Source: Aquibacillus rhizosphaerae
Lineage (GTDB): Bacteria > Bacillota > Bacilli > Bacillales > Amphibacillaceae
Assembly: GCF_030282825.1 (NCBI RefSeq)
Contig: NZ_JASTZU010000059.1
Span: 1-49,847, forward strand
Direction of reading: 5' to 3'
Length of the DNA stretch: 49,847 nt
Shown here: piece after piece, positions 25,075-33,428 of the stretch
Layout: every line of letters begins with the position of its first letter
How positions within the stretch are numbered: the stretch's first letter is position 1
Program-made: the position numbers and the translations under genes
Notes under the pieces: model-generated
What the model was told of the DNA's origin: nothing
Seen by the model: the letters and a program-made list of their open reading frames with translations, nothing else
Database searches by the model: none

Positions 25075-26550
25075 ATGGTTGAAACAATGCAGCACTGGCT
25101 AGATAAACAAGCAGATTTATCCCCAAATAGAATAGCGATAGAGCAACCCAATAGGGAGTCTGTTACTTTTAGTCAATTAAGAGATAAAGCAAAAAGTTTT
25201 GCTCGAAAACTGGCTTCTCAAGGTGTTAAATCTGGTAATCATATTGCTATCTATGCCACAAATTCAATTGAAATGATCACCGCCATCCATAGTTTGTCTT
25301 ATATAGGGGCAATTGCTGTATTACTAAATACTAGATTGTCTAATACCGAGGTTGCTTTTCAACTTAAGGATGCGAATGTATCACTAGTGTTATCATCCGA
25401 AAACTTACTCGAAAAAGCTTCATTAATTGAAAATAGTGGTACAAGCGTAAAATCATTTGAGCAAATAAATAAGCTTGCAGAATTAGATACAGAGCTTAAA
25501 CGAGAAATTTGTTTAGAAGACTTATGTACAATTATTTATACATCTGGAACAACAGGGTTGCCAAAAGGAGTACAACATTCCTATGGAAATCATTGGTGGA
25601 GTGCGATTTCTTCTGCTTTAAATTTAGGTTTAAGTGACAATGATAGATGGTTAGTTGCTTTACCTTTGTTTCATGTTGGAGGATTATCGATTTTGATGAA
25701 AAGTATTATATACGGAATGCCAGTTTATTTATTAGAAAAATTTGATGTGGATCAGGTTCATCATGGAATTGTGGAAAGGAATGTCACAATCGTATCAGTC
25801 GTTTCGATTATGTTAGTTCGTCTAATAGAAAAATTAGGTGTACAAACCTATCCTAAAACGTTACGTTGTATGTTACTCGGAGGTGGGCCGGCATCTAAAT
25901 CATTGCTAGAGCAAGCGAAAAGTCACGGCATTCCTGTTTTTCAAACATACGGCATGACAGAAACTTCGTCTCAAATTGCAACGCTAAGCCCAAAAGATGC
26001 ATTGACTAGGTTAGGATCTGCTGGTAAAGCATTGTTTCCAGCTCAACTGAAAATCGTTAATAATGCCCAAGTTTCGCCTGTTAATGAAATCGGTGAAATA
26101 TTTGTTAAAGGATTAATGGTTACGAGTGGTTATTTGAATAATGATAAAGCGGATAAGATGGCTTTTCAAAATGGTTGGCTGGCTACTGGTGATTTAGGTT
26201 ATTTAGACGATGAGGGGTTTTTATACGTGATGGACCGGAGAAAGGATTTAATTATATCTGGTGGTGAAAATATTTATCCTGCAGAGGTGGAAAGTGTTTT
26301 GGATAGTATTCAAGGTGTGGCAGAAGCAGGGGTGATTGGTTCAGAGGATGATAGATGGGGTCAAATTCCAATTGCTTTTATTGTTAAAAATAAAAAGTCA
26401 TTAGATGAGAAGGAAATTGTGGATTACTGCTTGCAACACTTGGCTAAGTTTAAAGTACCGAAGCGTGTTTATTTTGTAGATGCTTTACCGAGAAATGCCT
26501 CAAATAAGCTAGTTAGACACAAACTAATCAATCTTTTGCCAACAGAGTAG
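25075..26550 (+). CDS. menE: o-Succinylbenzoate-CoA ligase MenE
   Basis: 491 residues of the ANL adenylating superfamily. It activates o-succinylbenzoate with ATP and CoA. P-loop IYTSGTTGLPKG (about 158-169), VALPLFHVGGLS, YGMTETSSQIA, GWLATGDLGYLDDEGF, DRRKDLIISGGENIYPAEVE and the C-terminal catalytic lysine region NASNKLVRH are all visible. ATG 25075 has AAAGGAA upstream. Unlike B. subtilis, menE is separated from menB by about 1.1 kb, and the following gene is not menC. Confidence 0.95.
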   Translation: MVETMQHWLDKQADLSPNRIAIEQPNRESVTFSQLRDKAKSFARKLASQGVKSGNHIAIYATNSIEMITAIHSLSYIGAIAVLLNTRLSNTEVAFQLKDANVSLVLSSENLLEKASLIENSGTSVKSFEQINKLAELDTELKREICLEDLCTIIYTSGTTGLPKGVQHSYGNHWWSAISSALNLGLSDNDRWLVALPLFHVGGLSILMKSIIYGMPVYLLEKFDVDQVHHGIVERNVTIVSVVSIMLVRLIEKLGVQTYPKTLRCMLLGGGPASKSLLEQAKSHGIPVFQTYGMTETSSQIATLSPKDALTRLGSAGKALFPAQLKIVNNAQVSPVNEIGEIFVKGLMVTSGYLNNDKADKMAFQNGWLATGDLGYLDDEGFLYVMDRRKDLIISGGENIYPAEVESVLDSIQGVAEAGVIGSEDDRWGQIPIAFIVKNKKSLDEKEIVDYCLQHLAKFKVPKRVYFVDALPRNASNKLVRHKLINLLPTE

Positions 26551-26564
26551 CGAGGGGGAAGAAT

Positions 26565-27101
26565 GTGTACACGAATTCGAATGTAACAATTAGACCGATT
26601 ATGGAACAAGATCTTGATGAGTTATGGAAGCTTTTATATAAGGAAAAATCCCCAGAATGGAAAAAATGGGATGCACCATATTTTGAGCATAGACATATTC
26701 CGAGAGAGGAGTTCTTAGCGAATAAACAAGAAATTGTTGGACAGGTTAACCGCTGGGCAATTGTTGTGGACAGTAGGTTAATCGGTACAGTTAGTTATTA
26801 CTGGGAGCATCGTCCCTCTAATTGGCTTGAAATGGGGATTGGTATATATAATCCTGATTTTTGGAGTGGGGGATATGGTACAAAAGCATTGGAAATGTGG
26901 ATAAATCACTTATTTGAAGCATTACCACTCGTTAGAGTCGGTTATACCACTTGGTCTGGAAATGAACGAATGATTAAAGTTGGAGAAAAGCTAGGCATGA
27001 CTATGGAAGCGCGTTTAAGGAAATGTCGTTATTATAATGGCATTTATTATGATTCGATTCGAATGGGTTTATTACGAGAAGAGTGGAATAAAAGTAGCTA
27101 A
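26565..27101 (+). CDS. GNAT acetyltransferase, RimJ/RimL type
   Basis: 178 residues. The GNAT core is visible: TIRPIMEQDLDELWKLLY at the N-terminus, MGIGIYNPDFWSGGYGTKAL (acetyl-CoA loop), and the family-typical VRVGYTTWSGNERMIKVGEK with LGMTMEARLRKCRYYNG. It resembles RimJ/RimL or Spermidine/antibiotic N-acetyltransferases; the substrate cannot be named. GTG 26565 is preceded by GAGGGGGAAG. It lies 14 bp after menE, so co-transcription is likely, in the place where B. subtilis has menC. Confidence 0.85.
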   Translation: MYTNSNVTIRPIMEQDLDELWKLLYKEKSPEWKKWDAPYFEHRHIPREEFLANKQEIVGQVNRWAIVVDSRLIGTVSYYWEHRPSNWLEMGIGIYNPDFWSGGYGTKALEMWINHLFEALPLVRVGYTTWSGNERMIKVGEKLGMTMEARLRKCRYYNGIYYDSIRMGLLREEWNKSS

Positions 27102-27202
27102 ATTAGAATAAATGGCTGGTACTCCAGGGTAGCAGCCATTTGGGTAGTCAGTAACTATGTATTTTACTAACTTTTATACGTTTGGAACAAAATGTTTTAG
27201 AA

Positions 27203-28456
27203 CTAGGCCTTATGTCCACCGATTTTTTTACTACGCTCTAAGGTTACACCAGCATCGGTAAAGCTGGTAGCACGTAATAGAGAAGTTGGTCCGTAGCGAT
27301 CTCTAATTTGATCCATCACATAGCCAATATCTTTGTGCTTCGTTGTATCTTCGAATAGGTCCAGTTGTGTCTCTTCATCATCATATAGGTGATCTAGTGT
27401 CACAAATACGCGGCGAATCTTACTTTGTTGATCATAAAATTCATTGAAAAGTTGCATACAGACATTGTATACATCCATCGTTACGTTTGTTGGTAGGTTA
27501 ACAGAGCGTGACCGGTTAAATCCGCCACCTGTTTCCTGCGAATAACCAACACCTAAATGGATAGTTCGACCTGCCTGTTTAGCTGTTCTAGCACGCCTGC
27601 AAACTTCTTCAGCCAAATCAAGCACACAAGCGCACACTTCATCTTGATGATAGTCTCTTAATAGAGTTATTCCGTGTCCAAATCCCTTTTGTGCTTGTTT
27701 TTGAAAGTTACCAATTACTGGGCTAAGATCAATCCCCCAGGCATGCCAATACAATTGTTCACCCATTACACCAAATCGTTTCTTTAAACGTTGTAATGGC
27801 TGGCTAGCTAATTGTCCCAAAGTCACAATACCCATTCGATTTAAATTACGCATCATTCGACGGCCGATTCCCCAGATTTCTTCAACTGGAATCGGCCATA
27901 ATTTTGTTTCTACATCTTCATAGGTACATTCAGCGATACCTGCTTTTTTTGCATATAGGTCCATAACAACTTTTGCTAAAAATTTGTTATCACCTATACC
28001 GATGGAGCAAGTAAGACCCATCGTCTCATATAACTCTTGCTTGATCATTTTTGCCACCATCCATCGATTGCCGTGTAAATTTTCCAGTCCATTTGCAGTA
28101 ACCCATAACTCATCTACAGAATATTGGTGAATTGCTTCTTTCGGTACATATTCATTAACTAATTTTGTTATTTCAACAGACACTTTTAAATAATCGCCCA
28201 TCTTTGCCTCTACAACATGAATCGCAGGATCATCAGGTAAATCAAAGTAACGACTAACATTCTTAATACCATGTCTTTGCTTTAGTTCAGGTGAAGCCGC
28301 TAGAATAATACTTCCTGAACGCTTTTTATCACCAACAACAGCTAACAATGTTTGCATTGGATCCAATCCTCTTTTCACGCATTCTACGCTAGCGTAAAAA
28401 GAGCGCATATCAATGCAAAGTACATCATTTCTTGGATAATCAATGTAGTTAATCAT
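27203..28456 (-). CDS. Y-family DNA polymerase, UvrX/YqjW-like
   Basis: 417 residues. The palm holds DMRSFYASVE (catalytic Asp, steric gate Phe-Tyr) near residue 16 and SVDELWV near 108. IGIGDNKFLAK and the helix-hairpin-helix region EIWGIGRRMMRNL follow, then the little finger. A QLDLF beta-clamp-binding motif sits near residue 365. It should carry out translesion synthesis. Strong similarity is to the UvrX/YqjW (PolY2) branch rather than DinB. A LexA box lies just upstream (28476-28489), marking SOS control. Start ATG 28456 with GGAGAAGG. Confidence 0.9.
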   Translation of the reverse strand: MINYIDYPRNDVLCIDMRSFYASVECVKRGLDPMQTLLAVVGDKKRSGSIILAASPELKQRHGIKNVSRYFDLPDDPAIHVVEAKMGDYLKVSVEITKLVNEYVPKEAIHQYSVDELWVTANGLENLHGNRWMVAKMIKQELYETMGLTCSIGIGDNKFLAKVVMDLYAKKAGIAECTYEDVETKLWPIPVEEIWGIGRRMMRNLNRMGIVTLGQLASQPLQRLKKRFGVMGEQLYWHAWGIDLSPVIGNFQKQAQKGFGHGITLLRDYHQDEVCACVLDLAEEVCRRARTAKQAGRTIHLGVGYSQETGGGFNRSRSVNLPTNVTMDVYNVCMQLFNEFYDQQSKIRRVFVTLDHLYDDEETQLDLFEDTTKHKDIGYVMDQIRDRYGPTSLLRATSFTDAGVTLERSKKIGGHKA

Positions 28457-28475
28457 AAAGTCACCTTCTCCAAAA

Positions 28476-28489
28476 GGAACGTTTGTTCG
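28476..28489. promoter_or_regulatory. LexA (DinR) box
   Basis: On the minus strand CGAACAAACGTTCC, which matches CGAACNNNNGTTCG except for the last base. It lies 20 bp before the polymerase start codon, an ideal repressor position. Confidence 0.85.
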
Positions 28490-28606
28490 TATATATGGAT
28501 AAGTATATCTTGATTACTCTATTTTTAAAAGTGTTAATTTGTTCCAAGAAATAATTGGAGGTGTTGATTAGTTAGGAAAAAGTAAAGTAGAAGGATAAAA
28601 ATTAAC

Positions 28607-28621
28607 TGATAAAGATTCTCA
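28607..28621. promoter_or_regulatory. Fur-like box 1
   Basis: TGATAAAGATTCTCA matches the 7-1-7 Fur consensus TGATAATNATTATCA at 12 of 14 defined positions. It lies about 105 bp before the ABC ATPase start. Confidence 0.6.
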
Positions 28622-28671
28622 AAACCATTGACGAATGGACATAAACCAAATAAACTAGATAGTATAATAAA

Positions 28672-28686
28672 ATGAGAATAATAATC
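28672..28686. promoter_or_regulatory. Fur-like box 2
   Basis: TGAGAATAATAATCA matches the same consensus at 12 of 14 positions and lies 5 bp downstream of a perfect TATAAT (28662-28667). Together with box 1 it brackets the promoter of the ABC ATPase gene. Confidence 0.72.
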
Positions 28687-28726
28687 AGTACTAATGAACG
28701 CAACGCTCGTAAGGGAGAGATTGCAT

Positions 28727-29575
28727 ATGGAGACAATAGCAGCGAAAGATTTAACTTTAGGATATGGTGAAGACATTATCATTGATGATTTAAATATTGC
28801 TATTCCAAAAGGTCAAATAACCGTTTTTGTAGGTGGAAATGGATGTGGAAAATCAACTTTGCTTCGCTCAATGGCTCGTTTATTAAAGCCAAAAGAGGGA
28901 AGTGTAGTTTTGCATGGGGAAGATATAGCTAAGAAGCCAACAAAAGATGTTGCTAAACAGCTTGCGATCTTGCCTCAAGGTCCAGTAAGTCCTGAAGGAT
29001 TAACGGTTCATGACTTAGTAAAGCAGGGAAGGCATCCATATAAAACTTTATTTAAGAAATGGTCAACAGAAGATGAAGAAGCAGTAAACGAAGCATTGCA
29101 GTCCACGAATATGATGGATTTAAAAGATCGTTCTGTAGATTCATTATCAGGTGGACAACGACAGCGTGCATGGATTGCAATGACCCTTGCGCAAAAGACA
29201 GATACAATTTTACTTGATGAACCCACAACATATTTAGATATGACACATCAAATAGAGGTATTAGATTTATTATTTGAACTAAATGAAAAACATAATAGTA
29301 CGGTTATAATGGTCTTGCATGATTTAAACCTTGCTTGTAGATATGCGCATAATATTGTCGCTATTAAAGACAAAAAGGTTTATGCACAAGGAAAGCCAGA
29401 AGAAATTATTAGTTGCAACATGGTACATGATGTATTTCAAATGAAGTGTGATGTTACTTACGACCCGATGTTTGGAACGCCAATGTGTATTCCGCATGGT
29501 AGAGGCCGTTGCTTAATTAAAAGTGCTGTTTCTGGTGAAGAAACATGTAGTGTAGCCACTTCACAATTAAATTAA
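28727..29575 (+). CDS. Iron-siderophore ABC transporter ATPase, YusV/FecE-like
   Basis: 282 residues from ATG 28727 (AAGGGAGAG upstream; an in-frame ATG at 28694 lacks one and would overlap the Fur region). Walker A is GGNGCGKST, Q-loop LPQGPVSPEGL, signature LSGGQRQRAWIA, Walker B TILLDEPTT, His switch VLHDLN. FecE-type features match the ATPase of iron-siderophore uptake. No permease or binding protein is adjacent; B. subtilis YusV is likewise an orphan ATPase that serves several siderophore permeases. The C-terminus has a Cys-rich end (CDVTYDPMFGTPMCIPHG). Confidence 0.88.
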   Translation: METIAAKDLTLGYGEDIIIDDLNIAIPKGQITVFVGGNGCGKSTLLRSMARLLKPKEGSVVLHGEDIAKKPTKDVAKQLAILPQGPVSPEGLTVHDLVKQGRHPYKTLFKKWSTEDEEAVNEALQSTNMMDLKDRSVDSLSGGQRQRAWIAMTLAQKTDTILLDEPTTYLDMTHQIEVLDLLFELNEKHNSTVIMVLHDLNLACRYAHNIVAIKDKKVYAQGKPEEIISCNMVHDVFQMKCDVTYDPMFGTPMCIPHGRGRCLIKSAVSGEETCSVATSQLN

Positions 29576-29583
29576 TCACAATG

Positions 29584-29618
29584 CCCTCATCAATCTTTAA
29601 TTGATGGGGTTTTTTTTG
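29584..29618 (+). terminator. Terminator after the ABC ATPase gene
   Basis: CCCTCATCAAT and ATTGATGGGG form the stem, followed by eight T residues. Confidence 0.92.
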
Positions 29619-29668
29619 CAATTTAGAAGCGGTTGATAGGCGGATTCGCTCCCCCGTTTTTTAGATGA

Positions 29669-29926
29669 TTATTGTACGCGCTTGTAATAGTAATCACTGT
29701 CTTGTGTTGCTGCATTATCCTCTTTTAGTTTTTCTAGCATAAGACTACTCAAGTAATTCCCTAACATCTCATTTAATTCATTTTTAGGACATGCTTTAAA
29801 TACTTCTAGTAAATCCTTTTGATCCATTTGTTCTAAAATAGATTGAACGAAAAAATCAAGTGAGTCTGATTCATTATCGTTAAAGTGACGTAAATACCTT
29901 TGTAAAAGATCATCAGCAAATCGCAT
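29669..29926 (-). CDS. Small conserved acidic protein (DUF6154-like)
   Basis: 85 residues, soluble, helical and acidic (DDLLQRYLRHFNDNESDSLDF at the start region, then EQMDQKDLLEVFKACPKNEL and YLSSLMLEKLKED). It looks like the DUF6154 family of small Bacillaceae proteins, from memory only. Function unknown. Start ATG 29926 has a strong AAGGAGGAAGG upstream. It stands divergent from the next gene. Confidence 0.6.
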   Translation of the reverse strand: MRFADDLLQRYLRHFNDNESDSLDFFVQSILEQMDQKDLLEVFKACPKNELNEMLGNYLSSLMLEKLKEDNAATQDSDYYYKRVQ

Positions 29927-30077
29927 GGTACCTTCCTCCTTATGAGTTCTCTATTTAAAAAGAGCAGTTTATAGAACTTTTTAATTGTCTCTTTGTATCA
30001 TACCTTATGCAGAAATATGGGAAAGTTGTTCATAAATCTTTTGAATTGGAGAAAATTAAAGGATAGGAGGGTGAATA

Positions 30078-30392
30078 ATGGAAAAGAAAAAATACTTTGT
30101 TAACTTAGCTACCCAAGCTATTACGCAGGTTCAAGAAGATGATATTAATCCATATACGATTTATGCAACAGGAGAAGAAATATTTCATTTAAGGGAGATA
30201 TTAACTGAAATGCATGACTCTGACATGAATTCTTTTTGGAGGGCGCATGTTCCATATGTTCCTTATCATAATGATAAATCTAATGATAGTTATGATGAAG
30301 GTATTGTTTCCGCTTTTCAAATGATTCATGACTTAGGAGATGATAAAACGAAGATGCACATAGAAAGCATGGGGATTTTAGATTCAAATTAG
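30078..30392 (+). CDS. Conserved small cytosolic protein, unknown function
   Basis: 104 residues. KKYFVNLATQAITQV starts a beta-rich part, then INPYTIYATGEEIFHLREIL and SFWRAHVPYVPYHNDKSND, a segment typical of a family found throughout Bacillaceae and often labelled only 'hydrolase' without proof. No catalytic motif can be seen. ATG 30078 is preceded by AGGAGGGTG. A strong terminator follows. Confidence 0.7.
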   Translation: MEKKKYFVNLATQAITQVQEDDINPYTIYATGEEIFHLREILTEMHDSDMNSFWRAHVPYVPYHNDKSNDSYDEGIVSAFQMIHDLGDDKTKMHIESMGILDSN

Positions 30393-30400
30393 TGAAAAGC

Positions 30401-30432
30401 AGAAAGGACCTCGAAAAGAGGTCCTTTCTTAA
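30401..30432 (+). terminator. Terminator
   Basis: AGAAAGGACCTC and GAGGTCCTTTCT form a perfect 12-bp stem followed by T residues. Confidence 0.9.
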
Positions 30433-30617
30433 TCTGTGTGATTCCAAGTAAATAGAATTATTTCTAAAAAAAGAGTCTTCCCTAAAATTAGTGAAACATT
30501 TATTCGCGTATATACGTCTTATTTAGTAGAGTAAGTTTCAATTCGTTTAAAAAATGTTTAAGTACATAGGAGAAAGAGGTATAGATATACTAAGAGTAAT
30601 ATAAGGGGGAGCGCAGG

Positions 30618-31211
30618 ATGAACAGATTTAAAACAGTTAAAAAAGTGATATGTTTATTGGCCATTATTCCATTATTATTATTTCCATATGAGAAAAATGA
30701 ACCAGGTGATGTCTCTGCACAAAATTATAATGTTGATGACACACTTAATCGCTCTTCTTCCCTTAGTAGTATAGATAGCAATTGGTTAGAGGTCACAACA
30801 AACGAACGAGAACAACATACCGAAGGAGTAGAACTTAGTCATCAAGAAATCATTTCACTCACAGACAAGTTCATGGAATTACTTGTTCAAGAGGTGGATG
30901 ACCAATACAAAGTAGTACACTTTAAAACGAAGGCTTCGTTAATCAGTGCGTTTTCTTCGGTTAGTTCTACTGAAGTAGCAAAGGAATATATTGATTTCTT
31001 TTACGAAGAAAGAAATGATAATTTATACATTATTCCAACGGAAACCCCACCATGGTTTCAAAAAGATGCAGATTATGAGATGATAAAAGTAGATAATCAA
31101 AATATGAAAATCGTTCAAGAGAATATAAGTGATTTACATGGAAGTTACAAAATAGAACTTATAATGACATATGATAATAAGTGGAGGATAACAGAAATAA
31201 ACCATTATTAA
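30618..31211 (+). CDS. Secreted protein of unknown function (DUF3993-like)
   Basis: 197 residues. A Sec signal peptide covers about residues 1-35 (KKVICLLAIIPLLLFPY, probable cleavage after VSA). The mature part reads DKFMELLVQEVDDQYKVVHF, LISAFSSVSSTEVAKEYIDF and LYIIPTETPPWFQ, then a C-terminal beta part ending in KWRITEINHY. This resembles the DUF3993 proteins of spore formers, but I cannot confirm it. No catalytic residues are obvious. ATG 30618 follows GGGGGAGCG. Confidence 0.65.
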   Translation: MNRFKTVKKVICLLAIIPLLLFPYEKNEPGDVSAQNYNVDDTLNRSSSLSSIDSNWLEVTTNEREQHTEGVELSHQEIISLTDKFMELLVQEVDDQYKVVHFKTKASLISAFSSVSSTEVAKEYIDFFYEERNDNLYIIPTETPPWFQKDADYEMIKVDNQNMKIVQENISDLHGSYKIELIMTYDNKWRITEINHY

Positions 31212-31279
31212 TTTTTCTTTAGTATAAAGAAGAAAGTTTGTCCAATTTAAAAACAAATAAAAATTTTAAAGGTAGCTGA

Positions 31280-31762
31280 ATGTGTATGAAGACTTTCCAT
31301 GATTTTTATAATAATGAAGTTAAGCTATCATTTGAGGATCATCCATTTGAAAAAGAACCTAAGCATGTATGGGTCATATGCAGATGTGATAACCAGTGGC
31401 TTTTAACTGATCATAAAGATAGAGGTTTGGAATTTCCAGGTGGGAAAGTAGAAGACGGAGAAACAGCAGAACAAGCTGCTATAAGAGAAGTAAAAGAAGA
31501 AACAGGCGGTATAGTTAATACCCTCACTTATGTAGGTCAGTATTATGTAACTGGAAAAGGTGGGAATATAGCTAAAAATATATATTTTGCCTTAGTAGAT
31601 GAAGTAATAAAACAACCCTCTTACTTTGAAACTAAAGGACCTGTGTTACTATCCAAACTACCAAATCAAATGGATACTAATTCGAAGTTTAGTTTTATGA
31701 TGAAAGATGCGGTTCTACCAACTAGCTTAAAACAAATCAAAGTGTTAGATGAATTTGATTAA
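31280..31762 (+). CDS. ytkD: Nudix hydrolase YtkD
   Basis: 160 residues. The Nudix box is complete: GGKVEDGET, then REVKEETGG, with all catalytic glutamates present. YtkD of B. subtilis removes pyrophosphate from nucleoside triphosphates, including 8-oxo-dGTP, and has been linked to RNA 5'-end processing. The N-terminal FYNNEVKLSFEDHPFEKEPKHVW (written split: FYNNEVKLSFEDH, PFEKEPKHVW) is typical of this branch. ATG 31280 has AAAGG 7 bp upstream; ATG 31286 is a possible alternative. Position before the ytl importer and metK matches B. subtilis order. Confidence 0.86.
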   Translation: MCMKTFHDFYNNEVKLSFEDHPFEKEPKHVWVICRCDNQWLLTDHKDRGLEFPGGKVEDGETAEQAAIREVKEETGGIVNTLTYVGQYYVTGKGGNIAKNIYFALVDEVIKQPSYFETKGPVLLSKLPNQMDTNSKFSFMMKDAVLPTSLKQIKVLDEFD

Positions 31763-31803
31763 GATAAGGTTTATTTAGATTAAAAGAAAACATTTACTTA
31801 ATA

Positions 31804-31841
31804 GAGGCTCTGCCTAGTGTTTAGTGCTACAGGCAGAGCCT
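31804..31841. terminator. Bidirectional terminator between ytkD and ytlD
   Basis: AGGCTCTGCCT and AGGCAGAGCCT form a perfect 11-bp stem with a 15-nt loop; T-rich sequence follows on the right. Confidence 0.85.
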
Positions 31842-31847
31842 TTATTT

Positions 31848-32657
31848 CTATTTATTTTTGATTAGAATGTTTTCTAATTTCTCAACGATTTGGTACATTA
31901 TCGCTGCAAAGAATGCAACCAGAAGTAAACTGTATAATACGAGTGTAAAGTCAAATACTTGGAACCCGTAAACAATTAAATAACCTAATCCTTCTGAGGC
32001 TACTAGAAATTCTCCAACGATAACACCTACCCAAGATAAGCCTACATTAACTTTAAATGTTGAAATCATGGCAGGTAAGGATGCTGGAAAAATAGCCTCT
32101 GTAAAGTACTGCCATTTAGATGCACCAAAACTCTTTAGTACTTTTACATAGTTAACATCGACTTCATTAAAAGCGGAATAAACAACAAGGGTGGTAATTA
32201 TGACTGATATAATCGCCCCCATTGTGATAATTGAGAAATAACCTGGTCCCATTGCTACAATAATAATTGGCCCAAGTGCAACCTTTGGTAGCGCATTTAA
32301 CACTACAAGGTAAGGATCAAGCACTTTCGATAATTTATCTGACCACCACAGTATAGCTGCTAAAATAATACCAGCTATTGTCCCAATAAAAAAACCTGCT
32401 ATTGTTTCAAATAAAGTGATGCGTAAATGATACCATAGTGAACCATCTTGTAATTTTTCAAGAAATAATGTCCATATCTGGGAAGGCGAGCTAAAAATTA
32501 AACGGTCTATTAAACCAAATTGACTAGCAAATTCCCAAATGGAAAAGAAAGAGATAAAAATGATGATTTGCCATAATAGTGTATTCCTTCGTTCAGATGT
32601 TACTTGTTTTTTATATTGTTCAAAGAGCTGACTATCGGATAGCTGTTTGTGATTCAA
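31848..32657 (-). CDS. ytlD: ABC importer permease, YtlD-like
   Basis: 269 residues with about six membrane helices. The EAA loop, which docks on the ATPase, reads [21 protein letters not shown] with the conserved Gly. The family is that of nitrate/taurine/pyrimidine (SsuC/ThiX-like) permeases. It overlaps the ATPase gene by 26 bp, so the two are translated together. It is the third gene of a minus-strand importer operon. Confidence 0.85.
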   Translation of the reverse strand: MNHKQLSDSQLFEQYKKQVTSERRNTLLWQIIIFISFFSIWEFASQFGLIDRLIFSSPSQIWTLFLEKLQDGSLWYHLRITLFETIAGFFIGTIAGIILAAILWWSDKLSKVLDPYLVVLNALPKVALGPIIIVAMGPGYFSIITMGAIISVIITTLVVYSAFNEVDVNYVKVLKSFGASKWQYFTEAIFPASLPAMISTFKVNVGLSWVGVIVGEFLVASEGLGYLIVYGFQVFDFTLVLYSLLLVAFFAAIMYQIVEKLENILIKNK

Positions 32658-33414
32658 GAGCGTTCAACTCCTCCCATACCCGATCAAACAGTTGTTGGTA
32701 CTTGATATGCTTCCTAGCTTGAAATGGTGATAAATTTCTTATTTCAATCGGTACTTCGAATACCTGATGAATTTTTCCGGGATTTGCTTTCATAAGATAA
32801 ATTTTATCGCTCATCGCTATTGCTTCGCCAATATCATGTGTTACCAAAACAGATGTTTTGTTGAAATCTTTTAATAAAGACGAGACAAGGTCTTCAAGTT
32901 TTAACTTCGTTTGGAAGTCTAATGCCGAAAAAGGTTCATCTAATAATAGTAGCTTAGGATCAGTTATTAGTGTTCTGACTAATGCAGCTCTTTGTCGCAT
33001 TCCACCAGAAAGGCTTTGTGGATAAGAGTCAATCACCTTAGATAGACCAATATCTTCTAGCATTTGAATAGCTTTTTCTTTTAATGCTCTTGTTTCCGTT
33101 TTTTGTACTTTCGGACCTACTGTAACGTTATCCAGTATCGTTTTCCAAGGAAATAAATAATCCTGTTGAAGCATGTAACCAATATCGGATTTTGAAGCAG
33201 ATAACGGTTTTTCTTGCAGTGTAATCTCACCACGGGTAGATTGCAAAATACCTGCTATTATAGATAGTAATGTTGTTTTTCCACAACCACTAGGACCAAG
33301 TAAGGATATAAAAGATCCTTCTGGAACAGAGAAAGATATATCCTCTAATGCTTTTGTATATCCTTGTTTACTGAAATAGTAATGTTCAATATGATTTAAG
33401 GATAAAAAAGACAA
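32632..33414 (-). CDS. ytlC: ABC importer ATPase, YtlC-like
   Basis: 260 residues. Walker [14 protein letters not shown]-loop [11 protein letters not shown], signature [11 protein letters not shown], Walker [13 protein letters not shown] and His switch VTHDIGEA. This is the SsuB/ThiZ-type ATPase that powers uptake of small organic sulphonates or pyrimidines. It lies between the binding protein and the permease. Confidence 0.9.
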   Translation of the reverse strand: MSFLSLNHIEHYYFSKQGYTKALEDISFSVPEGSFISLLGPSGCGKTTLLSIIAGILQSTRGEITLQEKPLSASKSDIGYMLQQDYLFPWKTILDNVTVGPKVQKTETRALKEKAIQMLEDIGLSKVIDSYPQSLSGGMRQRAALVRTLITDPKLLLLDEPFSALDFQTKLKLEDLVSSLLKDFNKTSVLVTHDIGEAIAMSDKIYLMKANPGKIHQVFEVPIEIRNLSPFQARKHIKYQQLFDRVWEELNALESQTAIR

Positions 33415-33428
33415 TTGTCAAACCTCCC

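Noticed and set aside
27110-27141. Terminator after the GNAT gene
   Set aside because: AAATGGCTG and CAGCCATTT form a 9-bp stem, but there is no T run on either strand, so it was not listed as a terminator.
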